From NCBI GenBank assembly GCA_035772405.1, contig JAYKKM010000179.1, forward strand, positions 97,501 to 161,500: DNA of 64,000 nt, written 5' to 3'. Both the position numbers and the translations under genes were made by a program. This stretch comes from Chrysogorgia sp. JL179-B06. Lineage: Eukaryota > Cnidaria > Anthozoa > Scleralcyonacea > Chrysogorgiidae. Shown here in pieces: positions 22,864 to 35,200 of this stretch. Below the pieces are notes generated by a model that had not been told where the DNA came from, searched no databases, and worked only from the letters and a program-made list of their open reading frames with translations. How positions within the stretch are numbered: position 1 is the stretch's first letter; every line of letters starts with the position of its first letter.

Positions 22864-23320
22864 CACTGTAAATCTCGCGGTGTTGTGGGAACACCTAACC
22901 GATGTAACGTTACACCGATTTGGTGTAAAATGAAAATTAACACCCTTCAAGTGTAACTTAACACTCGTAACTTGTACTTCTACACCACGCTTGGATTAGG
23001 GTAACACTTATTAGGTGTAAAGTAGAAAACTGTCTTGTTGACACTTATTGCGGTGTAAACGTACTCTAAAATGGTGTAATTTTACCGAAACTGAGTGTAA
23101 TTTCACACATTGTGAAAGTGTAAATCTACACTTTTTTAGTGTAAAATACATTAACGCTGGTGCAGTGTATATCTACACACGACGTGGTGTAACATTACAC
23201 AAACAAGGTGTAATAACACACCATTTTGGTGTTAAATAGAATCTGTTTTGTTAGCACTTGTTACGGTGTAGACTTGCTCCAAAATGGTGTAACTTTACCA
23301 AAACTCAGTGTAAATTTCGC
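22864..23320. repeat. Left subterminal repeats of element A
   Basis: More than twenty GGTGTAA, TTACACC and GTGTAAC motifs in both orientations occur in ~450 bases, as in CACTA elements where such motifs bind the transposase complex. The right counterpart is at 57060-57475 and 58321-58377. Confidence 0.85.
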
Positions 23321-23822
23321 ATTGTTGGAATTTTAACTGACTGCAGATATGCACCATGGTTTGCACACACTTCCACGGAACTAAAAAACTCATCCTTAAA
23401 ACTCATACTTAATTCCGTAGCCTGACACCCGCAAGGCCTATGTTATGAGCATTTACAGTTGATCTAACAAAATATAACATTTTCTTAATGTTATATTTTG
23501 ACTTTAATGTATATTATAAATAAATATTTTCTTGCCAAGACTTCCAACTTCTATCAAGAATAATATTACCGACAATCAATTTTACTTGTAACAAGAAAAT
23601 ATTTCTTAGAGTCAATTTAAATATAGTTATTACTGGTATATACACTGAAATGAAACAAGCCGTTTTAGTTGACCAGAACGTACGAGGACTTTATTTGTTG
23701 TAGACTGTCATCAAAGTCTTGCTGTATAGTTGCTCCATGGAATCATTGTAAGGCCTTGTAAGAGTCAGAATAAAACGTTGCGCGAGCGCGACGCGGAGTC
23801 ATTCGAGTTACTTGACATTATG
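23321..23822. other. Non-coding part of element A
   Basis: AT-rich; no gene or repeat recognised. Confidence 0.4.
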
Positions 23823-24123
23823 CACAGGGAGTTCTAACGTGGTCTAATTAATACCTGTTAAGGTCTCTTCCCAACACAGCCTACATGTTTATCACTAAGT
23901 TAGTATCAGTATATTATAACTAGCGACGGAACATCTCGTCTGTGTAACCACGTCTTACAGTCGGCCCGCGTGGGATCTGGGCGAGTAAGGTATACGTGGT
24001 TACACAGTCTTTTATACGAGATTTCCGTCGCTAGTTATTTATACTGATAGTGATAAACATGTAGGCTGTGTTGGGAAGAGACCTTAACAGGTATTAATTA
24101 GACCACGTTATAACTCCCTGTGT
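23823..24123. repeat. ~300-bp foldback MITE
   Basis: Arms of ~130 bases starting ACAGGGAGTT(C/A)TAACGTGG are nearly perfect inverses, including GTTAAGGTCTCTTCCCAACA and TAACTAGCGACGGAA. The loop is about 25 bases (ACAGTCGGCCCGCGTGGG region). Confidence 0.9.
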
Positions 24124-24529
24124 TGTGTGGATTTGGCTGGGATTGCAGGGAATTATAGGGATTGTTGAGATTCGCGAAGGGTATGTGGACATTTCCCAGA
24201 GGTCCTAGCGAGTTAATGTCAAGCAGCTGCCGAGCTGCGCCATATTTGAAACTCGTGGTCGCCGAAAGTTGAAACACTTTGTGTCTTGGATTCTTTGTTT
24301 GGTAAATTGATTTGTGTTACCAATTCTAAAGAAGTGGCTGTCATCAATTATTCGTCGGTCTTACTACGGTTACAAAATACTGGAAATACGGTTACAAAAT
24401 ACTGGCTGTGGCCGTGTGGCTTTCAGCAAACTCGAAGGTAAGTCTGACTCTTACCTGAAAATTTGAAGCAAATCAAATAGCTGTCCTGAACTTATATTAC
24501 CAATAATTTGTCTTAGAGGATTCCATTCC
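24124..24529. other. Possible 5' leader region of the HECT gene
   Basis: No coding frame. CTCGAAG^GTAAGTCTGAC at 24430-24447 could be the donor of a non-coding first exon. I cannot support it further. Confidence 0.25.
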
Positions 24530-24875
24530 TACGGTGGCCCACAAGGGCAAAACACAACTCAATATTTGGTTGGTTGCACAACAGAGTTTCGTGGTACACA
24601 ACAGAGTTTCGTGGTACACAACAAAGTTTTGTAGAGCACAACAAAGTTTTGTAGTGCACAACAAAGTTTTGTAGAGCACAACAAAGTTTCGTGGTACACA
24701 ACAAAGTTTCGTAGAGCACAACAACGTTTCGTAGAGCACAACAAAGTTTTGTAGAACACAACAAAGTTTCGTGGTACACAACCGTCGACTGATACAAAAC
24801 AAAATTTCGGAGTACACAACAGAGTTTCGTGGTACACAACCGTCAACTGATACAAAACAAAATTTCGGGAGACTG
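24530..24875. repeat. 21-bp array upstream of the HECT gene
   Basis: After TACGGTGGCCCACAAGGGCA comes an array of ~21-bp units built from CACAACAAAGTTTCGTAGAG and variants. It ends with GATACAAAACAAAATTTCGG then GAGACTG. The whole block recurs inverted at 52347-52725. It ends 61 bases before the HECT-gene ATG. Cys-rich minus-strand frames through it come from the 21-bp period. Confidence 0.92.
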
Positions 24876-24936
24876 GAAACAAGCTCGGACAATTCATGCA
24901 TGCCTGCCCAACTGCCCTAGGCCCGGATTGGCCGCC

Positions 24937-27900
24937 ATGTTTTGTCAGAACTGTGGTTCTTGGGCACGAAAAGGTTACAAATATTGCCCTGGATGCGGCA
25001 TTTCTTCAGCTAAATGTTCCTCACGTGAAGGATCAAGTGGTGTTGCTAGAAGTCTCAATACGTTTAAAGAATTTAAAGATAAAAAGTCGACGGAAAGGAC
25101 ACAATTAATCGACGACAAGAATACTGCGAAGAACAAGAAGGGAAAGATCGTGGTCGTGGATCCAGTGCCCGTCATTATAACCATTGGCATCGCCACTAAC
25201 TTGAAGGGCACATTCAAGCCCATTCGGGGAAAGTCTATACCTCTCAAAATCATTAACTCTGCGTCGGTCGAAGCTGTGCGCGAAGAAGCCATAAAGAAAA
25301 TAGCATTTTACGATAGGTCTTTTAGAAATGATCTAACATATCAACTATGCTATCCAGATGGGAGTGAGGTTATAACCCTGCCAGGCATTATTGAACCATT
25401 TACCCTGGAAAAGTACAAGGAAGACTTAGGAAGAAACTACAGCCGTATAACGCTTTTTCTTTGTCCAGTTCAAGAAGAAGCTATTGAAGATGATGCCGAC
25501 CGTATGATGTCTGAGTCATCTGCCTCTGGCGCCTGTGTAAATGATGATTTTATTGCCTCAGCATTTATTAGCTCTGAGGATGAATCTGATCTGCTAAACT
25601 CTATATTTGATGGTAATGATGGCATTGAGATTACACATTACAAACAGGGTAAGCATAGTGAGTCTTTACAATTTTTTAATAAAAATAATTTAAGTAACCC
25701 TGTTCAAGAGAATATCAATACTGCATGATCAATTCTTCCTGTAACCATCCTCCCCCTGGGGACTTGTAATAATTTTTTTATGAAGCTTGTCACAAATTCC
25801 CCACCTCTGGGACTTTGAAATTTGACAATTCTCCACCCGGGGCAAGCTGCTGAAAAACTAAATACAAAATCACTGAGTTTTAACATGAAATAAATGTATA
25901 ATTAAACACATTTAACATGAAATGTAAATTAATTTAAAAAACAGTGGCTCATTTCTATTGCTGCTTCCTTTGGGCTCTAGCTTTTTCTTGCTTTTCTCAG
26001 CACCCTTGCATCGATTTTTGCCAGCAAAATCTTTCAACAAATTTGTCGACATTTTGAATATGGATACCTTAGTTACCAGACTCCCATGTATACTTGCATC
26101 CCTGCCCTATACCCCCGAGACAAAATTAATAAAACAATTCCCCACCCCGGGATTGGATTTTCTACATTGTCCTCGGGGTTGCCCAGGGGAGGGTGGTTAC
26201 ATGACAAATTGATTCATGCATAAAAATATCAATGTTTTTATCATTCCCTCTACTAGAGTAGGCTAAAAAGTTCTACTAAAATGTTCCTTTCTTTCCTGCT
26301 TTGTCATTTGTCAAAATGAATTACAGTCATCTTGCCCCACAGCCTATACCAGTGCTATATTTCAAAATGAATTATAATTTGTTTATCAATTCCATATTTC
26401 TTTTAGGTCCCTCATGTACTTCTACATGTGTTGAAGTGACCACCAACAGTTCAGTTGAATTTGGTGCATTTATTCCAGGTAACAATACATTAAAAATCAC
26501 AATCTCATGATTGTCAAAGACTTATATAGCCAGTTATTTATCGCTACAAAAAAAATTTTGGTTCTTGTGTAACAAGGGTCTGCATGTTATTTTTATTTGC
26601 TTTATCCAAATCCAGATGACGTTGTTGAGCAAGATGTTGTTGCTTCAGAAATCCAGCCTGCCAGTGAAGGTAATACACTAAATATAATATGATTTTGTTA
26701 TGATAGTACGTATTACACTTTGATGCATTTAACCAGGGCCACCAATACAAAGTTTTCTCAACATAATATGTTGTGATGCACCAGAACATGGATTTTTCTA
26801 AGTTCTTGTTCTGGCCAAAACTCATGAAAAATGTTCAGCCGGAACTTGATCTTTTTCCTAGCCTCGTCTCTAAAATATAATTTTTATGGTTACCTCAGTT
26901 GAAACACATAGCTGGAATAAAACTATGTTTGTACCTATTAGTGCAACACTTTGATATGGACAAGCAGTCCTTATTGCGCAGTGTTCGTCCGTGCGCGACC
27001 AACTGGGTTGGAGGTAAAAGGTGTTTAGTCCGTTGCTGGGCTTCATGGATCTTCACGAAGGTTTTCATACACAACAGTTGTAAAAAAAATTGTAGAAGTG
27101 ACACCATTAAATTATCTATTTCATGAAGTATAACAAGATAGTGAAAGTCAAAGATCTACAATGTAAATCTAGACATATGGGCCAGGGGGCTGCAACCTCT
27201 CCCCCCATGATTTATAGTGCTGAGGAAGTAAATAAAAAATAAAAAACTACTGTACAGTATTAGGATTTAGGAAACAAAGATTATTCAGAGAATATTCACA
27301 TTTAATCAGACAAAAATGTTAATGATGCCAATATAGAAACAATACAAATATTTTATAAAACTAGTATAATTTGTATATATGTAATGGGAATATACAGTAA
27401 AGGACAATCTTAATAATTTAATCCGACAAGTCGCGTGCGCCAGTCACGCACTAGTCGCGTGCGCCACCCGTGCTCCCGTTTCGGCTCCGGCCAGAAAAAA
27501 TAACAATAACATGGCATAGCAACACTGCATAGCAACAGCTAATACTGTGGTGAAAGGAAGTTATAGTTTATATGAATGTTTTTACATGTGTTATCTCTTT
27601 GTTCTTTTATAGGCTGTTTACCAAGTACAGCTCTTCCACCTTCCACATGCACTGAAGTAACTACAACTGTCAGGGAGATAAAAGTCCATAGAGCCAATGT
27701 CAGAAAGGATATGCTAGTTATTTTTTCAGATCCATCCATACTTCATGAACTGATTCTCTTAGAAGTGGTATTCATCAATAGTAGAGGAGAAGAGGAAGCG
27801 GGAAGAGGGAGTGGCTTAGTGAGAGATTTGTTTAGTCTCTTCTGGAAAGATGTCTATCAGTCGCTAATGGTTGGTGAAATCGAACGAGTGCCTAGTATCA

Positions 27901-28670
27901 GACACGATTACCAAAAACCACAGTGGGAAGCAGTTGGAAGGATCCTTTTAAAAGGCTTCAGATCTTGTCAGTATTTCCCGTTGATGTTATCAAAGACATT
28001 CTTTGTTAGCTGTCTCTTTGGAGAATCTGAAATAAGTGAAGAAATGCTTATAAAGTCTTTCATGAACTTTGTATCTGAAAGTGAAAAAAACCTCATTGAG
28101 AGGTGTCTTAATGCCCAGGTTGACCCGTCTGATGATGAATTGTGCGATTTACTATCCACCTTTGATTGTAAGAAAGTTGTCAATGCAAGTAATTTAAAGG
28201 GCATTCTGACGGAATTAGCTCATAAAGAGCTGATTCAAAAGCCACAGTACGTATCAGAGTGTTGGAAAAGTGTCATTCCATGGCTTCGCGATTGCTTCCC
28301 TCAACAGTCTGATGTTGATAACCTTTATGAAAGACTCCATCCAACTGTTTCAAGGGTTATAGCCTGTTTTGCAGCTGAAGAAACAAATGAAGGAGAGAGA
28401 GATGCAATGAAACACCTGAAGAGATTTGTCCGTGGGCTTGATAAAGCGAAACTTGGCAAGTTCTTGCAATTTGTCACTGGTTCAGACATAATGCTGTGTG
28501 ATCGTATTGCCATTATATTTACAAGGCTAGATGGTATAGAAAGAAGACCAGTAGCACACACCTGCACTTTTACACTAGAGATCCCATCTACTTATCAGTC
28601 CTTTCCAGAGTTCCGAGAAGAGTTCCATTCTATTCTGGATGCAAACTCGCGGGAAATGGATATTGTTTAG
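24937..28670 (+). CDS. Zinc-ribbon / HECT-type E3 ubiquitin-ligase-like protein carried by element A
   Basis: Four exons: 24937-25648, 26407-26478, 26616-26669, 27613-28670, joined by GT-AG introns that are all phase 1. They give 631 residues from a Kozak GCCGCCATG. Residues 1-21 form a zinc ribbon (C3, C6, C17, C20). Residues ~85-200 contain a strand-rich region (SIPLKIINSASVEAVREEAI, YQLCYPDGSEV) that may be a beta-grasp fold, followed by an acidic Ser-rich linker. Residues ~310-631 resemble a HECT lobe: SGLVRDLFSLFWKDVY, and near the C-terminus VAHTCTFTLEIPSTYQSF, where C597 is at the position of the thioester cysteine. Known HECT enzymes pass ubiquitin from this Cys to substrate. It is close in style to cnidarian and fish 'G2/M phase-specific E3 ligase-like' proteins. 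No lesion is seen. Intron 1 hosts a ~500-bp MITE. Substrate unknown; activity unproven. Confidence 0.8.
25722..26220. repeat. ~500-bp inverted-repeat element in HECT intron 1
   Basis: TGCATGATCAATTCTTCCTG at the left is the imperfect inverse of the sequence ending at 26220. Arms continue with GTAACCA(T/C)CCTCCCC(C)TGGGG and several CCCC(A/G)GGG motifs. No coding content. Confidence 0.7.
26670..27612. other. HECT-gene intron 3
   Basis: From GTAATACAC to ttcttttatag. Contains CGCGTGCGCCA repeats near 27430-27465. No other feature recognised. Confidence 0.5.
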
Positions 28671-28855
28671 AACACAATTTTTAAAACACTTGAACATGTA
28701 TTTTTCAAACGTTAGTGTGTTTGAATATTTGACATTTGTGTTTAGTTGGAACATTTGCATCCTGCAGTGTCAAATAAAATGTTATTGTTAAAAATGTTAC
28801 TGTTAATGTTACTTTGATTTGCATTTACAGTGAGTACACTGTCAGCTATGTATTA

Positions 28856-29075
28856 CACTGTTAATTTTAGGGTGTTAATTTAGCACCAAAAGTGGTGTTA
28901 AATAAAAAGGTACAGAATAGCACCTTTTGGGGTGCTATTTTAACACCTCTATTTAAGGTGTCAATTTAGCACCTTGCGAAGTGCTAAAATAGCACCATTT
29001 TTGGTGTCATAATAACCCGGATTTAAGTGTTATTTTAGCACTTATACCCTAGTGTTAAAATAGCACTTGATTATG
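28856..29075. repeat. Left subterminal repeats of element B
   Basis: Ten or more TTTAGCACC, GGTGCTATTTTAACACC and GTGTTAAAATAGCAC motifs in 220 bases. The mirror region at 50935-51203 carries the same motifs. Confidence 0.85.
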
Positions 29076-29235
29076 GTACTATATCCTAAAATGTATTTCC
29101 TTGGCACACAAACTGCAATAATATTTATAAAAATATGTATATTATCTATAATATATGTATAAAAAACTATAATATATGCATAAAAATATGTATATTATCT
29201 ACTTTATACTATCTATCCAATGAGCGAGTGTACGT

Positions 29236-32200
29236 TTATGAGCTAATAGTAATGTTCAATTCTTTAATAAGTTTTTGCACAGAAATCCTTTTCTTCGCTT
29301 CTTGCGGCCGACTCAACATAATAGCCTCCAAGAAGGCATAAACATTCGATACACCTGGTGTGTATTCCATGTTTAATACATAAAATGTACCAACGAGGAG
29401 TACCACTGCCATAGGTATTTGATTATTGGTTACTGAAGATAACTCCAGGAATATTTGTCCTTCTACAGCAATGAACAGGGGATCCGCGTGGGGAAGATCT
29501 CCAGATCCAACAAGCCTTGGGTAGGTTGTCTTGGAAACCTCTTCATCAATCGATTCATCGTCCTAAATATTAAAATCAAAACATTATTTATATGGCACAG
29601 TACATGGTTTACAAACATGATATTACCCTTTTGTTCCAGGCCTAGAACACAAAAGGGGTAGTTAAATACACTTTTAAAATGGAGACCAAAGTCAAGGCTC
29701 AGACAAGGGCTCACAGACAGTTTATAAATAGCTTAACCCATTAACAGGCAGTACCCTACCACTAACAAGAAAAACACCCTGGTGTTTGACACAGTAAAAC
29801 ACTAAAGTAGGGCATGTCTGGGCACCTTGCCAGTTAATGGGCTAAACGCAATACGTTTTAACATTATATTTATTGTTAATTGCAAACACTTACATAACAA
29901 ATTTTTAGAAACAATAGTTCTGCTGCCTTCTCCTTTAATACATCTTGTAAGATCAAAGCAGCCACTGTACTCTTTATCTCTGTTAAGAGAAAAAGAATAT
30001 GAATTAAAAATGTGTTAATTCACAAGCAATATGCTAGTGCATGGGGGCTCTAATGAATGTTGGACCTAGGGAGGATAAGGCACCAAAGGTAAATTTTGGG
30101 AACAGGATACTTTGGGTTTTATATGCTCATGAAAAAGTAAGAATTATTTAAATTATGTACCTGGTTCTCTATCTGGCTCCTCTTCCAACAACCTCTCCAT
30201 CATGCTTACCAGGGATTTTATGCTTCTTTTGTTGCACCCGGAAGCATACTTGATCATTTTCTTCTCCAGCAATTGAAAGGTACTTGCCATATCACGAACC
30301 AACTTGTTATTATTTAAAATCCTTCCAAATTCTGCCTTCACCTATAATAGAATACAGTCATGTGTTTACTAAACCATGTACTGTAGGGAATTAAAAAATA
30401 GGTCCGCTCAGGCGTACATGTATCTGCGCTAATATGTACAGGGAGCGTATGTATATAAAGACATGTTTTCGATATTCTCATGGCATTTTTATGGCTGGGA
30501 ACACTGGCCCAAAGAGCGAATGTTTTATTGCTATTTTGAGTTCTTCCAATGTTCCATGAATGTTTCTATATTAACTTGAAGGACACAAGGATCCGAAACA
30601 CAGATCCATTTCATTTATAAAATAACCCTTTGAAATTTGATAAAAGTGCAATTAATCATCCCTAACCCTAACCCGGATTGAGCCTGCAGTACATTATACC
30701 AATAACAATGTTATAAAATAGTACTGTATTTTGCAAGTATAAATAGTATTAAACTTGAAAAATTGAAAAAGAAAAGATTAATCCAACTTGGTTGTAAACA
30801 TGCATGTAAAAGATTAAAAATATATATTAAATTATAACTTATTAACTGTTTTGTATGAAATAGATTAATAGATCTTATAAACGTAAACAAACTGGAGTAT
30901 TATTGAAATGTGTTAAGTGTTAACTGTTATAAGCGACTTTGTCTGTGAGCTATATTGTTACTAAGTTTCATTACTGAACTTAATTTTTTGTGTTTTGTTG
31001 TATTGATTTGATGTCTATTTTTTATATATTTATTTGAATTAACACAAATTTAATACACCTTGGAAAACTGTCAAAAAATATATTAAATGTGACTTATTTT
31101 AATATGGTAAATTGTTTGCTACTCAAGCTTTTAACGCAAACTCAGAAAATGTTTCTGAGCCCCAGACGGGAATCAACTGCAACCTTAACTGGTTAGACGC
31201 TCTAAACATTGAGCTACTAGAACTCAGATGGCAGAATGAAGGCTACGTTGAGTACTAGTTCGTACGTGCGACATACCGTACGTACTGCTAATTACGTAAA
31301 TACAAAAATACGGGTTCGATTCGCGTCTGGAGCTCAGAAACATTTTCTGAGTTTGCGTTAAAAGCTTGAGTAGCAAACAATTTACCACATTAAAATAACC
31401 AAGCTGCAAGTCACATTTAATATCTTCTGATAAGATATATAGACATATCGAGACGCTGAATTAGCAGTACGTATGTTGCATGTACAAACTAGTACACAAC
31501 ATAGCCTTTGTTCTGCCATCTGAGTTCTGGTAGCTCAATGTTTAGAGCGTCTAACCTAAACATCTAAACGAGCGTCTAGATCATGAAGGTTGTGGGTTCG
31601 ATTCCCGTCTGGGGCTCAGAAACATTTTCTGCGTTTGCGTTAAAAGCTTGAGTAGCAAACAATTTACCATGTCAAAAACAAATTATCCGATATCTGGCTG
31701 GATAATAGAAAATATCCGGACGGATATTGAGATTATACACTATCCGACCGGATACTAAATCCAGTGCAGGCACATTTGCAGATGTCTCACGTATTCCCCC
31801 CCCCCCCCCCGTTAACTCCCTCCCCGCCCCCCTTGTGTTGTAACCATTCTCAACACCTATTCACAAGTAATGGTAGTTCATGAAGTTATGAACATGTAAT
31901 ATTAAACAGATGTATAAAGTTGAACAGTTGCATAAAATGCAGTTGAACATAAAGATAAAATAGTTGTATAACATATTACAACATAGATACAAGAGGTTCC
32001 GAAGAGGTTGAATTGTCCTCCGAAGAGGTTGTTTAGTCCTCCGAAGAGGTTGAATTGTCCTTCGAAGAGGTTGAATTGTCCTCCGAAAAGGTTGTTTAGT
32101 CCTTCGAAGAGGTTGTTTAGTCCTCCGAAGAGGTTGAATTGTCCTCCAAAGAGGTTGAATTGTCCTCCAAAGAGGTTGAATTGTCCTCCGAAGAGGTTGA

Positions 32201-35200
32201 GAGTCTCTTGTATAAACTGGTATCTGGTCAAACACGTGTTGCCGGCTGTCTTGGCTGAATATTTTGATTTTAACGAGGCCTTAAAAATCTTTTGGCATCA
32301 TGTCGCTGACTCGTACAACCTACGAAAACTGTTGTAGATCACACTTGCAAATTTATTGTAGTTCATATAAAAAACACTTACCGAATTGTAAAGAATTCTT
32401 CTTGAATAATATTCTTGAAACAATGGCGTCGAAATATATCAAAGTCGGAAGTTGTCGACATATTCTCGGAGCGCGCTGATCGCTGATTGGCTATAAGCTA
32501 ACACACACGCACATAAACCTAACTGCACGATAGCAATGTATATGCGCATCGCGCAGATACAAAAATGATTGCAACCTCACCCGCATACCTCTGAAATCAA
32601 CTGAAGAGCAGGGTACTCTTCCAGAATTGCCTTGACTCTCTTTGGCTCCTCCAACAATTGCTGACGTCTATGTGAGTATGTGAGATCCATTAACTCCTTA
32701 ATCAGTGGAAGGTTTTTCTTTGATTTTGCCATTTCCTTGACCAATACCTTCTTATGCTCTTTGCAAGTCTCTGGTGTTTCCTCCTCGGGTAGTTGAGGAC
32801 AATCATTTATCTTTCTCTTCTTGGTAGGTTCTGATGTAGGTGTCACAGAGTTTGATATTTTAGGTTTGATAACCGGTGTATTTCCATATGGAATTTTTCT
32901 TCTCAGGTTTTTGAAGCGATTCGTTATTGCTTTACACCATGACCCCTATGCATCAAAATACAACACATTAGACCCTATGGATTATCGATTTTTACAACCA
33001 AAAACCTTCAAGCAACACAGTATACAGATACAATTGACCTTTTATGGGCATTTGAAAGGTCACAAAGCTTTTTATCTCAAATTGTTAACCCATTCACTGG
33101 CAGTACTCTACCACTGACTTGAAAGTAAAATGTCTGGCAAATAATGAGTCTAAAATACTAAAATAGGGCCCATTTCCAGCTACTACAACAAACAACAACA
33201 GCAGACGTTTTACGGCCGTTTTCCCCGCTTACGCAGGGGTTGGCCGGTGGTTCCCCACGACAGTTTCCTCCACTTTCCACGATCATGTGCATCTTCCCTC
33301 TTCAGCCCACTCTCTCTCATATCCCTCTCCACTACCTGGCTCCATGTCATCCTTGGCCTTCCTCTTCCTCTTGCACCATCAACCTCAAGCGACATACACC
33401 TCTTCACCCAGCCACCATCATCTTTCCGCAGCACATGTCCCAGCCACCTTAATCGGCTCCTCTTTACCACGTCAGACACCGATTCAATACCCATTCTTTC
33501 CCTCAGCTCCTCACTAGACACTCTATCCCTCAGCGATACGCCACACATCCACCGCACCATCCGCATCTCTGTCCTCTCCAGTCTATTATTCAGCTCCACA
33601 GTCATGGCCCATTTCCAGCTACTGTAATGGGTTTACTCATTTCTAACCATTTCTAACTCATTTCTAGTACATATAGAGATTATTGTATAGGTATTTTGTT
33701 TGCAGTAAAAGGTCAGGCTGTTGCATGCGCAGCATTCCCGCAGCAGTATGTGAGAAGTACCTGTACTTATATATCTTAAGGCAACACAAAAGTAACTTAC
33801 TGTGCCAGCTCCAATAGAGTCTGCAAGAAAAGGGTATGTTTGGATGATCATTGATGCAATCTTTTGCTTTTCCTCTGTAATAGGATACATCGTATGCACT
33901 TTAAAGTGCCACTACGATCAAATTTTTACCTATCGATATTTTTACGTATTTATAAAGCAGAGCTGCTAAATATTACTCGGTCGAAACCGTTTTGCGATTA
34001 GACGATGGCAAGTATTATTTTTCTGACTCCGAATCTGGAGTTATTATGTCCGCCATTAATCGTTCATGGTCTTGACCAGCGTAACGAAGTGACGTCAAAT
34101 TCTCAACGCGAAGACTCTCCATGGCTAATTCTTCAAGTAAATCAAAGTCGTTTATTCAAATTCTTCATCTGAAAGGCTGAACATTTCATCTACTTCTCGA
34201 AGAAAACAAGAAAACAAGTAACCTCGACTGAAATTCAGGCGTAGCATTGAGAATCTGACGTCACAAACAATATTACCTTTTGAAATTGCGGGCTCACTTG
34301 GAACACATTTTTAGTAATGGTGGCCTAAATAATAGTGATTTCAGAGCTCAAAATACTTACTACCAAATACCAATTTTTAGTTTCTTTTTACATCGATGAT
34401 CACTTTCGACCCTGACATATTATTCTATGCTAAAGAAAATCTAAAAGACGGGGGTAAATTTTCATCGTAGTGGCACTTTAATAGATGAAACAATATCTCT
34501 TGTAAACTCATCACGTCGGTTTCCACTCAATTTTCCATCTTTAAGTTCTTCATGAACTTTTGGAGAAAACTATACACGTAAAAGGCAAAAACAAAAGTTG
34601 TATATCTGGCATTGTAAGCCCTTCCTGTAAAGTGAAACATTCATATTAACCTCATAATATCTATAGATATTGCATAAAAATGTTAATTGCAAATATATAC
34701 TAAATATTCTTCCTGCTCATGAGAGACACTAACACTTTTCCCTTAATTATCACCCATCACTCTGTCAAATGGGGTTTGAAATACACATACCGATTGTGGA
34801 AGCTTGTAGTCTTTTACCCAGTTAATATTTGCAGCCCTTTTTTCTTTGATAGCAAAACCAGGTGAAGGCTTGGGTGTTTGTCCAGGCGATTCAACTTCCG
34901 GTGGTATTCTTTCCAGCGAGGGAGTGTGAAAACTACTGGATGATGTGCTCGGTTTGTGGGGAGTGCAGGGGGGTGTTTGGGCAGGTGTAGATGATTGTGA
35001 TGAAGAAGGTGTGCTTGGTGGAATGGTGAGAGGAAGAAAGTTATCTTCTGTTTGATGCCCTAGGCTTTGATTTCCATACACAATCCACCAGACAAATACA
35101 ATAAATCATTCACTTGTCGAATTGTAGAATTCACAAGTGAAACAGCAAATTGAGACAATTAATTTAATTCTAATCCATTAATTGGCAGTACTCTTCCACT

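Noticed and set aside
24497..24901. Cys-rich repetitive frames on the minus strand (and their mirror at 52362-52928)
   Set aside because: All arise from the 21-bp array in several frames at once, which real coding sequence would not do.
30656..30675. Telomere (CCCTAACCCTAACCC)
   Set aside because: Only two and a half repeats inside a transposon intron; not a chromosome end or array.
32008..32337. CPPKRLNCPSKRL repeat protein
   Set aside because: Product of a 21-bp minisatellite within an intron.
33247..33627. Ser/Leu/Pro-rich plus-strand frames
   Set aside because: Antisense of the LINE reverse-transcriptase fragment.
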